A stretch of DNA of 64,000 nt from Pseudomonadota bacterium (GCA_021819435.1 JAKARB010000003.1:281312-345311); one strand, 5' to 3'; counted from the stretch's first letter, positions 9,405 to 19,414 are shown. Numbers and translations: made by a program. Notes: generated from the letters alone by a model not told the origin.

Positions 9405-12400
9405 GGGCACCTCCGGTGAGGGCGGCGACGACTTGTTCCATCTTCATAAAGCGAGAACCTTTGACCAGGATGGATGCCGCAAGCGGTGCGGCATCGGGCT
9501 GGGACAGCGCCGAGACGATGTCGACGGCGCTGTCGAAATGGCGGGGTTGCGAAGGCGTGGCGCTCGCGGTGCCAGCGGCTTGGCTGGCTTGCGTGCCGCG
9601 CGCTGCCTGGGCCGCGCGCGCCGCGTGGATGCACAAGTCGCCCGCCGTCCAGATGTGTTCGATGCCACGCGCGGCAGCGTGGGCGCCCACTTCCTCGTGG
9701 AAAGCAGGGCCTTGATCGCCCACCTCGCCCATGTCGCCGAGCACCAGCCAGTGGGGCCCAGGCAAGTCGGCCAGCATGTCGATGGCCGCGCGCACGGAGT
9801 CGGGGTTGGCGTTGTAGGAGTCGTCGACCAGGGTGACGGCCTGGCCGCGCACCGTGGCCTGCCGCAACTGCGAACGGCCCTTGACGGGCTGGAAGGCTTG
9901 CAGGCCCGCGACGATGCGCTCCAGCGGCACGCCCGCGCCCAGCGCGGCGGCGGTGGCGGCCAATGCGTTGCGCACGTTGTGGCGGCCGGCCATGGCCAGA
10001 GCCACCTCGGCCTCGCCCTGTGGCGTGACCAGGCGGATCTGCCAATGCGGTGCTGGCTCGGCCTGCCAGGTGGCGCTGCCAGTGACAGCGGCCGGCCCCT
10101 GCGTGGCGAAGTCGATGACCCGGCAGCCATGGGCCAGCTCGCGCCAGATGGAGGTGTGCTCGTCGTCGGCTGGGAACACCGCCACGCCGCTGCGCGACAG
10201 CGACCGCAGCACCGAGCCGTTCTCGCGCGCCACGGCCTCGACCGTGTGCATGAACTCTTGGTGCTCGCGCTGGGCGTTGTTGACCAGGGCCACCGTGGGC
10301 GCCGCGATGGCGGCCAACTGGGCGATCTCGCCTGGGTGGTTCATGCCCAGCTCGACCACGGCGCAACGGTGCTGGCCTTCGCGCAAGCGCAGCAGGGTCA
10401 AGGGCACGCCGATGTCGTTGTTGAAGTTGCCTTGAGTGGCCAGGGCCGCGTCTTCGCTGCCCTGTGCCGAGGCCATCCAGGCGCGCAGGATGGACGCGAT
10501 CATCTGCGTGACCGTGGTCTTGCCATTGCTGCCCGTCACGCCCACCAGCGGGATGTCGAAGCGCGCGCGCCAGCCGGCGGCCAGCATGCTCAGCGCCGCC
10601 CGCGTGTCGCCCACCGTCAGGCCGGGCAGTCCCGACGCGGCCATGCCGCGTTGCCCGATCACGGCCACTGCGCCCGAGCCAGCAGCCTGCGGCAAGAAAT
10701 CGTGTGCGTCGAAGCGTTCGCCGCGCAGGGCCACGAAGCAGTCACCTGCCTGCAGGGTGCGGGTGTCGGTGTGCACGCGGGCGATGGGCGTGGCGGGGTC
10801 GCCGTGCAGGGTCGAGCCGGGCAGCAGCGCCTGGGCCACCCCCAGCGTCATCATCGGCTTGCTCGCCACGGCTCCCGTGGAAGCGACGCGATCAGAGAGC
10901 ACGCCCGCCGACGCCGCGCGCTGACGCAAGGCAGCAGCGGCCTCGTCGACATCCGAGAAAGGCGCCTTGACGCCGGCCACCTCTTGCGTGGTTTCGTGGC
11001 CCTTGCCGGCCAGCAGCACCACGTCACGGGCGTCGGCTTCGCTCAAAGCGTGGGCGATGGCGGCGCGGCGGTCTTCGATCACGTCCACCCCGTCGCGGCC
11101 CGGCACGCCGGCCAGGATCTGCGACAGGATGAAGGCCGGCGATTCGCCGCGCGGGTTGTCGCTGGTGAGCACGACGTGGTCGGCGTGGCAGTCGGCGGTG
11201 GCACCCATGAGCGGGCGCTTGATCGGGTCGCGCTCCCCACCGCAGCCGAACACGCACCACAGCCGGCCGCCACGTGCTTGCGCCACGGGGCGCAGGGCTT
11301 GCAGCGCCTTTTGCAGCGCATCGGGGGTGTGGGCGTAGTCGACCACGACGAGGGGCAGTTCAAGCGCACCACCAGCCAAACCGGCGTGCGCGCCGACGAG
11401 CTGCATGCGGCCGGGCACGGCTTGCAGCGAGGCGCAAGCCTTGGCGATGGCACCGAGCTCGCCACCCATGGCTCGTGCGGTGGCGATGACACCCAGCAGG
11501 TTCGCCACGTTGAAGGTGCCGATCACCGGCGCCTGCACCAGCGCACGGCCGACTTCCTGCGTGCCTTGCGCGCTGTGCTCGACCACGGTGAAGCGCACAC
11601 CGCCCTCGGCATGTTGAACATCCAGCGCTTGCACGCGGGCCGAACCGGGGGCGCCGGCCACGCGGCAGGTCCAGGCCTCCAGCCCACGGGCCTCGGCGTG
11701 GCGCAACAACTCGGCGCCCTTCTCGTCATCAAGGTTGATGACGGCAGCGCGCAGGCCCGGCCAATCGAACAGGCGGCGCTTGGCGAGCCAGTAGGCAGCC
11801 ATGTCACCGTGGTAGTCGAGGTGGTCTTGCGTGAAGTTGGTGAACTGGGCGACTTCGATGTGCGTGGCGTGCAGGCGCAGTTCTTCGATGCCGATGGACG
11901 AAGCCTCGATCGCCACCGCCTTCAGCCCCTGGGCCACGAAATCGCGGAAGGTGCGGTGCAGCGTGATGGGGTCGGGCGTGGTCAGGCCGGTGTGCACCAC
12001 ACCGCCATCGCGCAAGCGGCCCACGCCCAAGGTGCCGACCACGCCGCAAGGCAGGCCGATGGCTTCGAGCACCTGGGCCGTCCACCACGAAGTCGAAGTC
12101 TTGCCATTGGTGCCCGTGACGGCGGCCACGCGCAGCGCGGCACTCGGTTCACCGTAAAAGCCGTGTGCGATCTCGGCGCTGCCGGCCTTCAACCCCGGCA
12201 TGGCAGCGATGCGCGCGTCGTCGAAGGCGAAGGCTTGCGCCCCGTCGGCTTCGACCAGGCAGGCGCGAGCGCCGGCTTGCAGGGCCTGTTGCACGAAGGC
12301 GCGCCCATCTCGCGCGGCGCCTGGCCAAGCGATGAAAGCCACGTCTTTCAGCGAGGGCACGGCGCGGCTGTCCACCGTCAGCTCGGTCACGCCTTGCGCG

Positions 12401-12453
12401 CGCAGCCAGGCCAGCGCGGCGGCGGTGTCGGGGAGGAGGCGCGGCGCGGCCAT
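9394..12453 (-). CDS. murEF: Bifunctional MurE-MurF ligase fusion
   Basis: One 1019-residue protein carries two consecutive stem-peptide ligases. Residues 1 to about 510 are MurE: P-loop [12 protein letters not shown] near 112-123, [13 protein letters not shown], and DNPRGE at 432-437, the motif that selects meso-diaminopimelate. A linker rich in Ala, Ser and Val leads to MurF from about residue 534: [14 protein letters not shown] near 637-650, [12 protein letters not shown] and a C-terminal [10 protein letters not shown]. No stop or frameshift separates the halves. Such fusions are known in Bordetella and other Burkholderiales. The start overlaps the ftsI stop by one base (TGATG). Confidence 0.96.
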   Translation of the reverse strand: MAAPRLLPDTAAALAWLRAQGVTELTVDSRAVPSLKDVAFIAWPGAARDGRAFVQQALQAGARACLVEADGAQAFAFDDARIAAMPGLKAGSAEIAHGFYGEPSAALRVAAVTGTNGKTSTSWWTAQVLEAIGLPCGVVGTLGVGRLRDGGVVHTGLTTPDPITLHRTFRDFVAQGLKAVAIEASSIGIEELRLHATHIEVAQFTNFTQDHLDYHGDMAAYWLAKRRLFDWPGLRAAVINLDDEKGAELLRHAEARGLEAWTCRVAGAPGSARVQALDVQHAEGGVRFTVVEHSAQGTQEVGRALVQAPVIGTFNVANLLGVIATARAMGGELGAIAKACASLQAVPGRMQLVGAHAGLAGGALELPLVVVDYAHTPDALQKALQALRPVAQARGGRLWCVFGCGGERDPIKRPLMGATADCHADHVVLTSDNPRGESPAFILSQILAGVPGRDGVDVIEDRRAAIAHALSEADARDVVLLAGKGHETTQEVAGVKAPFSDVDEAAAALRQRAASAGVLSDRVASTGAVASKPMMTLGVAQALLPGSTLHGDPATPIARVHTDTRTLQAGDCFVALRGERFDAHDFLPQAAGSGAVAVIGQRGMAASGLPGLTVGDTRAALSMLAAGWRARFDIPLVGVTGSNGKTTVTQMIASILRAWMASAQGSEDAALATQGNFNNDIGVPLTLLRLREGQHRCAVVELGMNHPGEIAQLAAIAAPTVALVNNAQREHQEFMHTVEAVARENGSVLRSLSRSGVAVFPADDEHTSIWRELAHGCRVIDFATQGPAAVTGSATWQAEPAPHWQIRLVTPQGEAEVALAMAGRHNVRNALAATAAALGAGVPLERIVAGLQAFQPVKGRSQLRQATVRGQAVTLVDDSYNANPDSVRAAIDMLADLPGPHWLVLGDMGEVGDQGPAFHEEVGAHAAARGIEHIWTAGDLCIHAARAAQAARGTQASQAAGTASATPSQPRHFDSAVDIVSALSQPDAAPLAASILVKGSRFMKMEQVVAALTGGAHAA

Positions 12454-14381
12454 CAGAAGCTCTCCACTTCAGCAGGGATGCTGGTCTGGATCTGCGACTG
12501 CACCTCCATGTCGGGCAGCACACCCAGGCGGTGCAAGGTCTGCTGCACGACCTGGCTGAAAACGGGCGCGGCCACCTCGCCGCCAAAGTACACGCCGGTG
12601 CCCGGCTCGTCGACCATCACGGCCACGACGATGCGCGGCTGGCTGATCGGCGCGATGCCGACGAACCACGAACGGTATTTGTTGCCTGCGTAGCCACGGC
12701 CTTCCTGCTTGTGCGCGGTGCCCGTCTTGCCGCCCACGCTGTAGCCCAGCGCCTGGGCCTTGGGCGCGGTGCCGCCGGCCTGGGTCACCATCATCAGCAT
12801 CTTGCGCACGGCGCGTGCCGTCTCGGGCGAGATGACACGCGTGCCATGCATCCGGATCGGCTCTTCACCGACCTCGCTGGTCACGCGGCCTTGCTTGGCG
12901 CCGTCAGGCCGAAAGCCCGTGCGGAAGGCCAGCACGGGCCGCTCGTCCTCGTTCGCGGGTGTCTGGCGGGGCTCGATCCCGCCGCCATCGCGCTTGAGCA
13001 GCGTCATCGGGATCAGCTCGCCGTCGCTGGCGAAGATGGTGTAGGCCTGCGCCAATTGAAACAAGCTGGCCGACAAGCCGTAGCCGTAGCTCATGGTGAC
13101 CTGCTCGATGCGGCGCCAACTCTTGTAAGGACGCAGGCGGCCAGTGACCACACCCGGGAAGCCCAACTGGGGCTTCTGCCCCAGCCCGACCGCGCTGAAC
13201 ATCTCCCACATCTCGCGTGGCTGCATTTGCAGGGCGATCTTGGCGGTGCCCACGTTGGATGATTTCTGGATCACCTCTTCGACGGTGAGGTCGCCATGCG
13301 GGTGCGAGTCGGAGATGGTCGAGCCGTCGATGGTGAGCCTGCCGGGCGCGGTCGGGATGACCGTGTGCGGCGTCACGCGCCCGGTTTCCATCGCCAGCGC
13401 GGCGATGATGGGCTTCATCGTCGAGCCGGGCTCGAAGGTGTCGGTGAGCGCGCGGTTGCGCAGTTGCGCGCCGGTCAGGTTGCGGCGGTCTTCGGGCGTG
13501 TAGCTGGGCACGTTGGCCAAGGCCAGCACCTCACCTGTCACGGCGTCGAGCACCACCACGCTGCCAGCCTTGGCCTTGTGCAGGGCAACGGCGTCGCGGA
13601 TGCGCTGGTAGGCGTAGAACTGGATCTTGGCGTCGATGGACAGGCGAATGGATTGGCCGTCGACCGCCGGGATGGTGTCCCCCACCGACTCAACCACGCG
13701 GCCCAGTCGGTCCTTGATGACATGGCGCGCGCCATCGTGGCCGGAGAGCTGCTTCTGGTAGGCCAGCTCGATGCCTTCCTGGCCTTCGTCCTCGATGTTG
13801 GTGAAGCCAACGATGTGGGCCGCCGATTCGCTCTCGGGGTACTGGCGGCGCCACTCACGCAGCTCGTACACGCCCTTGATCTTCAGGTCGGCCACCTTCT
13901 GCGCCACCTCGTCCGGCGCCTTGCGACGCAGCCAGACGAAGTTGGGGCTGGTGCCCAAGCGCTTCTTGAGCTCAGCCGGCTTCATTTCCAGCAGCTTGGC
14001 CAGCTTGCCGAGCTGTTCGGGCGTGGCGTTGAAGTCTTTCGGGATGGCCCACAGCGAGGGCGCCGGCACGCTCGAAGCCAGCAGCTCGCCGTTGCGGTCG
14101 AGGATGCGCCCGCGATTGGCCTCCAGCTCGATGCGGCGCTCGTAGCGGCTCGCACCCTGCTGTTGATAGAAATCGTTGTGGATGATCTGGATCCAGGCGG
14201 CGCGGCCGATGAGCACCGCGAAGCCCAGGCCGATGGCCCCGATCAAGAACTTCACGCGCCACGGCGGCGTGCGCGAAGCCAACAGCGGGCTGGTTGCGTA
14301 GCGCACCGTGGGCATGGCGGCCTTGCTCTGCCGGCGAGGCTGGCCGCGCAGGCGACGCCAGAGGTCACCGAAGCGGCTCAT
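12453..14381 (-). CDS. ftsI: Peptidoglycan D,D-transpeptidase FtsI (PBP3)
   Basis: Septum-specific class B penicillin-binding protein. The 642-residue product has one membrane segment at about 43-63, the pedestal (EANRGRILDRNGELLASS) and the transpeptidase domain with catalytic STMK at 320-323, SSN at 374-376 and KTG at 552-554. Between SSN and KTG, roughly residues 466-513, lies a charged stretch of some 45 residues not expected from E. coli FtsI. The ATG overlaps ftsL by four bases (ATGA), and the gene is followed with overlap by murEF, the normal dcw order. Confidence 0.96.
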   Translation of the reverse strand: MSRFGDLWRRLRGQPRRQSKAAMPTVRYATSPLLASRTPPWRVKFLIGAIGLGFAVLIGRAAWIQIIHNDFYQQQGASRYERRIELEANRGRILDRNGELLASSVPAPSLWAIPKDFNATPEQLGKLAKLLEMKPAELKKRLGTSPNFVWLRRKAPDEVAQKVADLKIKGVYELREWRRQYPESESAAHIVGFTNIEDEGQEGIELAYQKQLSGHDGARHVIKDRLGRVVESVGDTIPAVDGQSIRLSIDAKIQFYAYQRIRDAVALHKAKAGSVVVLDAVTGEVLALANVPSYTPEDRRNLTGAQLRNRALTDTFEPGSTMKPIIAALAMETGRVTPHTVIPTAPGRLTIDGSTISDSHPHGDLTVEEVIQKSSNVGTAKIALQMQPREMWEMFSAVGLGQKPQLGFPGVVTGRLRPYKSWRRIEQVTMSYGYGLSASLFQLAQAYTIFASDGELIPMTLLKRDGGGIEPRQTPANEDERPVLAFRTGFRPDGAKQGRVTSEVGEEPIRMHGTRVISPETARAVRKMLMMVTQAGGTAPKAQALGYSVGGKTGTAHKQEGRGYAGNKYRSWFVGIAPISQPRIVVAVMVDEPGTGVYFGGEVAAPVFSQVVQQTLHRLGVLPDMEVQSQIQTSIPAEVESF

Positions 14382-14704
14382 GGGCGACCTCCGGAAGCGG
14401 CTTCGGCCGGCGCACCCTCGGCGCCCGACGCGGCCCCACCCGAGGCCGACACGTAATGCGTCACGCCCGGGTTGTTGCCGAACATGCGCAGCTTCTCGCG
14501 CGCCAATTTTTCAACGCGCAAGGGCGTGGCCTGGGCCCGCTTGTCAAGCTCCAAACGCTCGAACTCGATCTGCAACTCACGGGCAGCCGATTGCGACTTT
14601 TCCAGCTCGTAAACCAGGCTGCGCGACTCGTGGCTGCTGCGGATCAGCCAGACGCAACTGCCCAACAGCACGACGGCCAGCAGGATGTTGAGGCGCAGCA
14701 TCAT
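14378..14704 (-). CDS. ftsL: Cell division protein FtsL
   Basis: Small bitopic divisome protein that pairs with FtsB and FtsQ. The 108-residue product starts with a membrane segment (residues 3-21) followed by a heptad-like region ([20 protein letters not shown] and onward) that should form the coiled coil. The C-terminal Ala/Gly/Glu-rich tail is not conserved. Sequence similarity within this family is low, so the call rests mainly on size, topology and position between rsmH and ftsI, overlapping both by four bases. Confidence 0.93.
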   Translation of the reverse strand: MMLRLNILLAVVLLGSCVWLIRSSHESRSLVYELEKSQSAARELQIEFERLELDKRAQATPLRVEKLAREKLRMFGNNPGVTHYVSASGGAASGAEGAPAEAASGGRP

Positions 14705-15762
14705 TTGCGAGCCCCCTTGCCAGAAGCACGCGCCGGCTTGCCTGCCTTGGCAGCCTTGCCAGCATCGCGCGGCGACGCGGCCGCCACCAGCTCAGGCGAC
14801 CACGGCGTGCCCGTGCGCTCGGCAACGCGCAGCACGGCGGAACGCGAGCGCGGATTGCCCGCCACCTCTTCGTCGGAAGGCTTGATGCGCCCGATGGACT
14901 TCAGCAGCAACGGGCGCGGCTGCGCGAACGGCACGCGGCGGTCGACCTCTTCCTTGCTGTGGCGCGCGATGAAGGTCTTGACGATGCGATCTTCCAGCGA
15001 GTGGAAGCTGATGACGGCCAGCCGCCCCCCAGGCGCCAGCATGCGCAAGGCCGAATCGAGCGCGTCTTCCAGTTCACCGAGCTCGCGGTTGACGTGGATG
15101 CGCAGGGCCTGGAAGGTGCGCGTGGCCGGGTCTTGGCCCGGCTCGCGGGTCTTGACCGCGCGGGCCACCACCGCCGACAACTCGGCCGTCGTGCGGATCG
15201 GCTGTCCCTCGTCACGGCGGGCCACGATGGCGCGCGCGATGGGGCCGGCGAAGCGCTCTTCGCCATAGGTGCGGATGACATCGGCCAGTTCGTCGAGCGA
15301 AGCGCGCGCCAGGAAGTCGGCCGCGCTTTCGCCGCTGGTGGTGTCCATGCGCATGTCCAGCGGCGCATCGAAGCGGAAGCTGAAGCCGCGCTCAGGGTTG
15401 TCGATCTGCGGCGATGACACACCGATGTCCATCAACAAGCCATCGACAGCACCCCAGCCTTGCGCCTCAGCCGCTTCGGCCCACTGCGAGAACGGCGCGT
15501 GGGCGATGTGAAAGCGCGGGTCGCGGATGGCGGCCTCGCCTTGCTTTGCGTGGGCGATGGCTTCAGGGTCGCGGTCGATGGCCAGCAAGGCGGCATCGGG
15601 GCCCAGCTTCGAGAGGATCAGGCGCGAATGGCCGCCACGACCAAAGGTGGCGTCGACATAACGACCCTGGGGCAGTGGGCCGGTGGCGTCATCCCACAAG
15701 GCATCGACCGCCTCGTGCAGCAGAACGGTCCGATGCTGCCAAGGTGTTTGCTGGTGCTGCAT
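14701..15762 (-). CDS. rsmH: 16S rRNA (cytosine1402-N4)-methyltransferase
   Basis: SAM-dependent methyltransferase (formerly MraW) that modifies C1402 in the ribosomal P site. The 353-residue product opens [14 protein letters not shown] and has [15 protein letters not shown] (SAM loop), [24 protein letters not shown] and [14 protein letters not shown], all family signatures. A basic Ala/Lys-rich tail closes the protein. It is the second gene of the cluster, three bases after mraZ, and overlaps ftsL by four bases. Confidence 0.97.
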   Translation of the reverse strand: MQHQQTPWQHRTVLLHEAVDALWDDATGPLPQGRYVDATFGRGGHSRLILSKLGPDAALLAIDRDPEAIAHAKQGEAAIRDPRFHIAHAPFSQWAEAAEAQGWGAVDGLLMDIGVSSPQIDNPERGFSFRFDAPLDMRMDTTSGESAADFLARASLDELADVIRTYGEERFAGPIARAIVARRDEGQPIRTTAELSAVVARAVKTREPGQDPATRTFQALRIHVNRELGELEDALDSALRMLAPGGRLAVISFHSLEDRIVKTFIARHSKEEVDRRVPFAQPRPLLLKSIGRIKPSDEEVAGNPRSRSAVLRVAERTGTPWSPELVAAASPRDAGKAAKAGKPARASGKGARK

Positions 15763-15765
15763 GGG

Positions 15766-16203
15766 TCAGAAGGTGAAGTCCTGCAGCACCTCGGGCATGG
15801 CCTGGGCCATGACCTCGGCTTCGTGGGCGGCGTAGCGCTGGGCGTCCCAGAGCTCGAAATGGCTGCCCATGCCGAGCAGCATCACATCCTTCGTTAGGCC
15901 GGCCGCAGCACGCAGCTCGGGCGAGACCAGCACGCGGGCAGCCGAGTCGACCTCCACGTCCATGGCGTTGCCGAGGAAGATGCGCTTCCAGCCAGCGGCG
16001 GACATGGGCAGGGCGGCCACCTTGTCGCGGAAGGTTTCCCACGCCGGGCGGGGGAAGACCATCAGGCAGCCTTCGGGGTGTTTGGTGAGGGTGAGCTGAC
16101 CGGCACAAAGCGCCTGCAACGCATCGCGATGGCGCGCCGGGACCGCCAAGCGGCCCTTGGCGTCCAGCGACAGCGCTGATGCACCTTGAAAGATCAGACT
16201 CAC
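15766..16203 (-). CDS. mraZ: Transcriptional regulator MraZ
   Basis: AbrB-fold DNA-binding protein that represses its own dcw operon. The 145-residue product has the two MraZ repeats: [20 protein letters not shown] near the start and [19 protein letters not shown] in the second half. Both contain the conserved D-x-K/A-x-R core. I place the start at GTG 16203, where homology begins and a GGGG ribosome site lies just upstream; a GTG at 16215 in the same frame is possible but leaves no ribosome site. It is the first gene of the cluster and has its own operator upstream. Confidence 0.93.
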   Translation of the reverse strand: MSLIFQGASALSLDAKGRLAVPARHRDALQALCAGQLTLTKHPEGCLMVFPRPAWETFRDKVAALPMSAAGWKRIFLGNAMDVEVDSAARVLVSPELRAAAGLTKDVMLLGMGSHFELWDAQRYAAHEAEVMAQAMPEVLQDFTF

Positions 16204-16209
16204 ACAAAA

Positions 16210-16234
16210 CCCCACGAATTTGCACTAAATCCCA
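16210..16234 (-). promoter_or_regulatory. MraZ operator: TGGGN boxes at 10-bp period
   Basis: On the minus strand, TGGGA (16230-16234), a degenerate TGCAA (16220-16224) and TGGGG (16210-16214) follow one another exactly ten bases apart just before the mraZ start. In E. coli MraZ binds TGGGN repeats with five-base spacers, the same geometry. This points to autoregulation of the dcw operon. The rest of the 334-base gap to feoA holds no gene; its feoA-proximal end carries the FNR-like and Fur-like sites listed separately. Confidence 0.75.
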
Positions 16235-16478
16235 CTTTAACTGATCGGCAAGGCGTCAACAAGGTAAAACCAAAAAAAAGTTCAATGAAATCAATGACTT
16301 AGAACCTCATTCAAGTCAAAAACGGTCAGAAAAAGTCCTTATGAATCAAGGACCTGCGAAGGGGTTTGCAAGTGCAAAATGAGGAATTCCACCCCAAAAG
16401 AGCGCATCCGGCACAACCCGGGAACACCCTGATCCGCCCCGGAGCGAGGGGAGGCAAGAAGAGGCGCCATCTCCCACT

Positions 16479-16492
16479 TTGACGCGCATCAA
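16479..16492 (+). promoter_or_regulatory. Candidate FNR/Anr box upstream of feoA
   Basis: TTGACGCGCATCAA matches the FNR consensus TTGAT-N4-ATCAA at nine of ten defined positions. It lies 46 bases before the feoA start codon. FNR activation of feoAB under low oxygen, when ferrous iron is available, is established in E. coli; that this site is used is inference. The FNR half-sites are themselves near-palindromic, so a chance match is possible. Confidence 0.55.
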
Positions 16493-16505
16493 TGCGCATC
16501 AAATT

Positions 16506-16524
16506 GCGACTGATTCTCATTTGG
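16506..16524 (+). promoter_or_regulatory. Candidate Fur box upstream of feoA
   Basis: GCGACTGATTCTCATTTGG agrees with the 19-base Fur consensus at 11 positions, best in its TGAT..TCATT centre. It sits 13 bases before the feoA start, where Fur-Fe2+ would block transcription. Iron repression of feoAB is the rule in proteobacteria. The match is moderate, so the exact site is tentative. Confidence 0.5.
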
Positions 16525-16537
16525 TGGACAATGGGGC

Positions 16538-16819
16538 ATGCGCGTCGACCTGCACCAGCCCCACACCCGTGTCCACCGGCTCACCCTGGACCAATTGCCG
16601 CCCCGGCAAACCGCGACCATCCGCCACGTGCATGTGCCACCGGGCGACGATGGCCGGCTGCGTCGTCGCCTGCTGGAGTTGGGCTTCGTGCCGGGCGAGC
16701 GCGTGCAGGTGCTGCGCCGGGTTTTCTTCGGCCGGGGTCCGCTGGCGGTGCGCGTGGGCACCAGCACCTTCGCCATGCGCAAGCTGGAGTCCTCGCTGAT
16801 CGAGGTCGAAGCGCACTGA
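16538..16819 (+). CDS. feoA: Ferrous iron transport protein FeoA
   Basis: Small cytoplasmic SH3-like protein that assists FeoB. The 93-residue product has the FeoA core: RRRLLELGFVPGERVQVLRR followed by GPLAVRVGTSTFAMRKLESS, a beta-barrel pattern with the usual L-G-x-x-P-G turn. A 25-residue N-terminal lead precedes the domain. It is 18 bases upstream of feoB, and the divergent neighbour is mraZ. Confidence 0.93.
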   Translation: MRVDLHQPHTRVHRLTLDQLPPRQTATIRHVHVPPGDDGRLRRRLLELGFVPGERVQVLRRVFFGRGPLAVRVGTSTFAMRKLESSLIEVEAH

Positions 16820-16837
16820 CCTGAAGAGCCCTGCCCC

Positions 16838-18730
16838 ATGAAGTCGCCCGAGGTCGCAGCCGTGACCAGCCCCCTGCTCATCGCCTTGGTGGGCAACCCC
16901 AACTGCGGCAAGACCGCGCTGTTCAACCGCCTGACTGGCGCGCGCCAGAAGGTTGGCAATTACGCGGGCGTGACGGTCGAGCGCAAGGAAGGCCAGTTCA
17001 CCTCGCCGGCGGGCCGGCAGTGGCGCGTGCTCGACCTGCCCGGCGCCTACAGCCTGCTGGCCACCACGCCCGACGAGGCCGTCACGCGTGACGTGATCAC
17101 CGGCCACCGCACCGGCGAGAGCATGCCAGCCGGACTGGTCTGCGTGGTGGACGCCACCAACCTGCGCCTGAACCTGCGCATGGTGCTGGAGATGCGCACC
17201 CTGGGCCTGCCCATGGTGCTGGTGCTCAACATGATGGACCAGGCCCGCCAGCGCGGCATCGTCATCGACACGGCGAAGTTGCAGGCAGAGCTGGGCATCC
17301 CGGTGGTCGAGGCGGTAGCGGTCAAGCCTGGTGGCGAAGCCGCCCTGCTGGCCCACCTCGACCAAGTCGACTGGCGAGCCAGCGACACCCCGGGCGGCGA
17401 GCAGGCACTCGCGCGCATCGAGCAAACCTCGGTGGAAGACACGCACCGCCGCGTTGGCGAGATCCTCGCGCGCAGCGTGTCCATGCCGGACGAAGGCTCG
17501 CGGCTGACCGCCGTGGTTGACCACTGGGCGCTGCACCCCGTGGTTGGCCCGATCATCCTGGCCGCGATCATGTTCCTGATGTTCCAGGCCGTGTTCAGTT
17601 GGGCTGCGGCCCCGATGGACGCGATCGACGCCAGCGTGGCCTGGCTCGGCCAGGCCGTGGCGGCCGCGATGCCCGATGGCATGCTGCGCAGCCTGTTGAT
17701 CGAAGGCGTGATCGGCGGCGCGGGCGGGGTGCTGGTCTTCCTGCCGCAGATCATCATCCTCTTCGCCTTCATCCTCGCGCTGGAAGATTCGGGCTACCTG
17801 CCGCGCGCGGCGCTGCTGCTCGACCGGTTGATGGCGAGCGTGGGCCTGTCGGGCCGCGCTTTCATCCCGCTGCTGTCGAGCTTCGCCTGCGCCATCCCCG
17901 GCATCATGGCCACCCGCACCATCGCCAACCCGCGCGACCGCCTGGCCACCATCCTCATCGCGCCGCTGATGACCTGCTCGGCCCGCCTGCCGGTGTATGC
18001 ACTGCTGATCTCGGCCTTCGTGCCAGCGCGCGAGGTGCTGGGCCTGTTCAATCTGCAAGGACTGGTGCTGTTCGGGCTTTACGTGGCGGGCATTTTCTCG
18101 GCCATGGTGGTGGCGCTGGTGCTCAAGCTGGTGATGCGTCAGGGGCAGGCCCAGGCCCTGCTGATGGAGCTGCCCGACTACCACCCACCACACCTGCGCA
18201 ACCTCCTCGTGGGGCTGTGGGAGCGCGGTCGCATCTTCGTGGTTCGCGTGGGCACGGTCATCCTGTCGATGACCATCGTGCTGTGGTTCCTCTCGAACTT
18301 CCCGGCCCCGCCACCTGGCGCGAGCGGCGCACCCATCGAGCACAGCTTCGCGGGCATGATCGGCCGCGCGCTGGAGGTCGTCTTCGCACCCATCGGCTTC
18401 AACTGGCACATCTGCATCGCGCTGGTGCCGGGCATGGCCGCGCGCGAGGTGGCCGTTGCGGCGCTGGGCACGGTCTACGCCATGTCGGAAACCGGCGACG
18501 CACTGGACACCGCTTTGGGCCACATCATTGCCCAGGACTGGAGCCTGGCCACCGCGCTGTCGCTGATGACCTGGTTCGTGTTCGCGCCGCAGTGCCTGTC
18601 GACGCTGTTCGTGGTGCGCCGCGAGACCAACAGCTGGCGCTGGCCGCTGATCCTGGCCGGCTACCTGTTCACGCTGGCGTATGTGGCGTCCTTCGTGGTC
18701 TACCACGTCGCCCTCGCACTCGGAGCTTGA
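16838..18730 (+). CDS. feoB: Ferrous iron transporter FeoB
   Basis: Inner-membrane Fe2+ transporter with an N-terminal G domain. The 630-residue product has G1 GNPNCGKT (19-26), the G3 motif DLPGAYS, a G4-like NMMD, a short helical spacer and then a membrane domain with two Gate motifs: LPRAALLLDRLMASVGLSGR and the C-terminal half around VPGMAAREVAVAALGT. It is shorter than E. coli FeoB (773) but within the range of betaproteobacterial forms. It follows feoA and precedes a Cys-rich small protein, a common Feo arrangement. Confidence 0.97.
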   Translation: MKSPEVAAVTSPLLIALVGNPNCGKTALFNRLTGARQKVGNYAGVTVERKEGQFTSPAGRQWRVLDLPGAYSLLATTPDEAVTRDVITGHRTGESMPAGLVCVVDATNLRLNLRMVLEMRTLGLPMVLVLNMMDQARQRGIVIDTAKLQAELGIPVVEAVAVKPGGEAALLAHLDQVDWRASDTPGGEQALARIEQTSVEDTHRRVGEILARSVSMPDEGSRLTAVVDHWALHPVVGPIILAAIMFLMFQAVFSWAAAPMDAIDASVAWLGQAVAAAMPDGMLRSLLIEGVIGGAGGVLVFLPQIIILFAFILALEDSGYLPRAALLLDRLMASVGLSGRAFIPLLSSFACAIPGIMATRTIANPRDRLATILIAPLMTCSARLPVYALLISAFVPAREVLGLFNLQGLVLFGLYVAGIFSAMVVALVLKLVMRQGQAQALLMELPDYHPPHLRNLLVGLWERGRIFVVRVGTVILSMTIVLWFLSNFPAPPPGASGAPIEHSFAGMIGRALEVVFAPIGFNWHICIALVPGMAAREVAVAALGTVYAMSETGDALDTALGHIIAQDWSLATALSLMTWFVFAPQCLSTLFVVRRETNSWRWPLILAGYLFTLAYVASFVVYHVALALGA

Positions 18731-18734
18731 AGAC

Positions 18735-19031
18735 ATGGACACCAGCCACTTCGACTGGCAGAGCTGGCTGGCCTGCGGCCTGGGGCTGCTGGCCGCGTTG
18801 CACCTGACACGGCGCTGGTGGCCCCGACATGTGTGGCCGCGACAACAGGGCGATCGGTCCATGGCGCCCGCGCTGCAAGCCAAGGCCGGCTCCGAAGCGG
18901 GCTGCGAGGTCCAGGCGCCCAGCGCGTGTGGCGGCGGGGGATGCGGCAGTTGCGGAACATCCTCATCGGTGCCGATCAGGGTTCACCGCAGGACATCACA
19001 CGACACACCCGGGGCAACCCCAGGCCATTGA
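18735..19031 (+). CDS. Small Cys-rich membrane protein following feoB
   Basis: A 98-residue protein beginning four bases after feoB stops. It has a likely N-terminal membrane segment (WLACGLGLLAALHL), a basic stretch, then a Gly/Cys cluster CGGGGCGSCG. Short Cys-rich membrane proteins of this design follow feoB in many proteobacteria (FeoB-associated Cys-rich or DUF6587-like families) and may handle Fe2+ or sense it. The last 25 residues after the Cys cluster look poorly conserved. The family assignment is by pattern only. Confidence 0.7.
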   Translation: MDTSHFDWQSWLACGLGLLAALHLTRRWWPRHVWPRQQGDRSMAPALQAKAGSEAGCEVQAPSACGGGGCGSCGTSSSVPIRVHRRTSHDTPGATPGH

Positions 19032-19132
19032 CCTCCCGTGCTTGAGGGCTCCCCCCTTGTGCCGGGGGATAGCAGTTGGCGGCATGGTCCTAAACTGTGC
19101 CGAAGACGCCATTCAGCGCGTCGCCCTCTTTC

Positions 19133-19414
19133 ATGCGCCCCACACTCGCCATCGTTCCACTCGCCCTGTTGCTGGCCTGGTTCGGCCCCTCGCCCTCAGG
19201 CGAGACGGGGCTGCCCAGCCTGTCGCGCGAGGCGGCTCCGCCAGCCTCGTCGATGCCGGCCGGCCTGGGCCAGGCTGAGGCACTCGTCCAGCCCGAGCCC
19301 ACTGAAGCGGAGCAAATGGCCGATCAACTGGCCGAGGCTTGGCAATCGATCCGGCGTGCCGGCTTCCTGCGAACCACGTCCGAGCTATCTTCGGAGCTGC
19401 CCCCACGACGCTGA
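19133..19414 (+). CDS. Hypothetical small exported protein
   Basis: A possible 93-residue protein beginning MRPTLAIVPLALLLAWFG, which reads as a signal peptide or membrane anchor. A Ser/Pro/Ala-rich middle and a short helical part (AEQMADQLAEAWQSIRRAGF) follow. The frame also extends upstream to a GTG at 19097. I recognise no family. It lies alone between the Feo genes and the thiamine promoter, with no clear ribosome site. It may be a real small exported protein or a chance frame. Confidence 0.35.
   Translation: MRPTLAIVPLALLLAWFGPSPSGETGLPSLSREAAPPASSMPAGLGQAEALVQPEPTEAEQMADQLAEAWQSIRRAGFLRTTSELSSELPPRR

Noticed and set aside
9241..12693. Open frame of 1150 codons on the plus strand opposite murEF
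   Set aside because: It is the antisense shadow of a conserved gene in high-GC DNA; the protein is Gly/His/Gln/Arg-rich and has no family features, while the minus strand encodes clear Mur ligases.
16517..18883. 788-codon frame antisense to feoA-feoB
   Set aside because: Low-complexity His/Gln/Arg-rich product; feoB on the plus strand explains the absence of stops.
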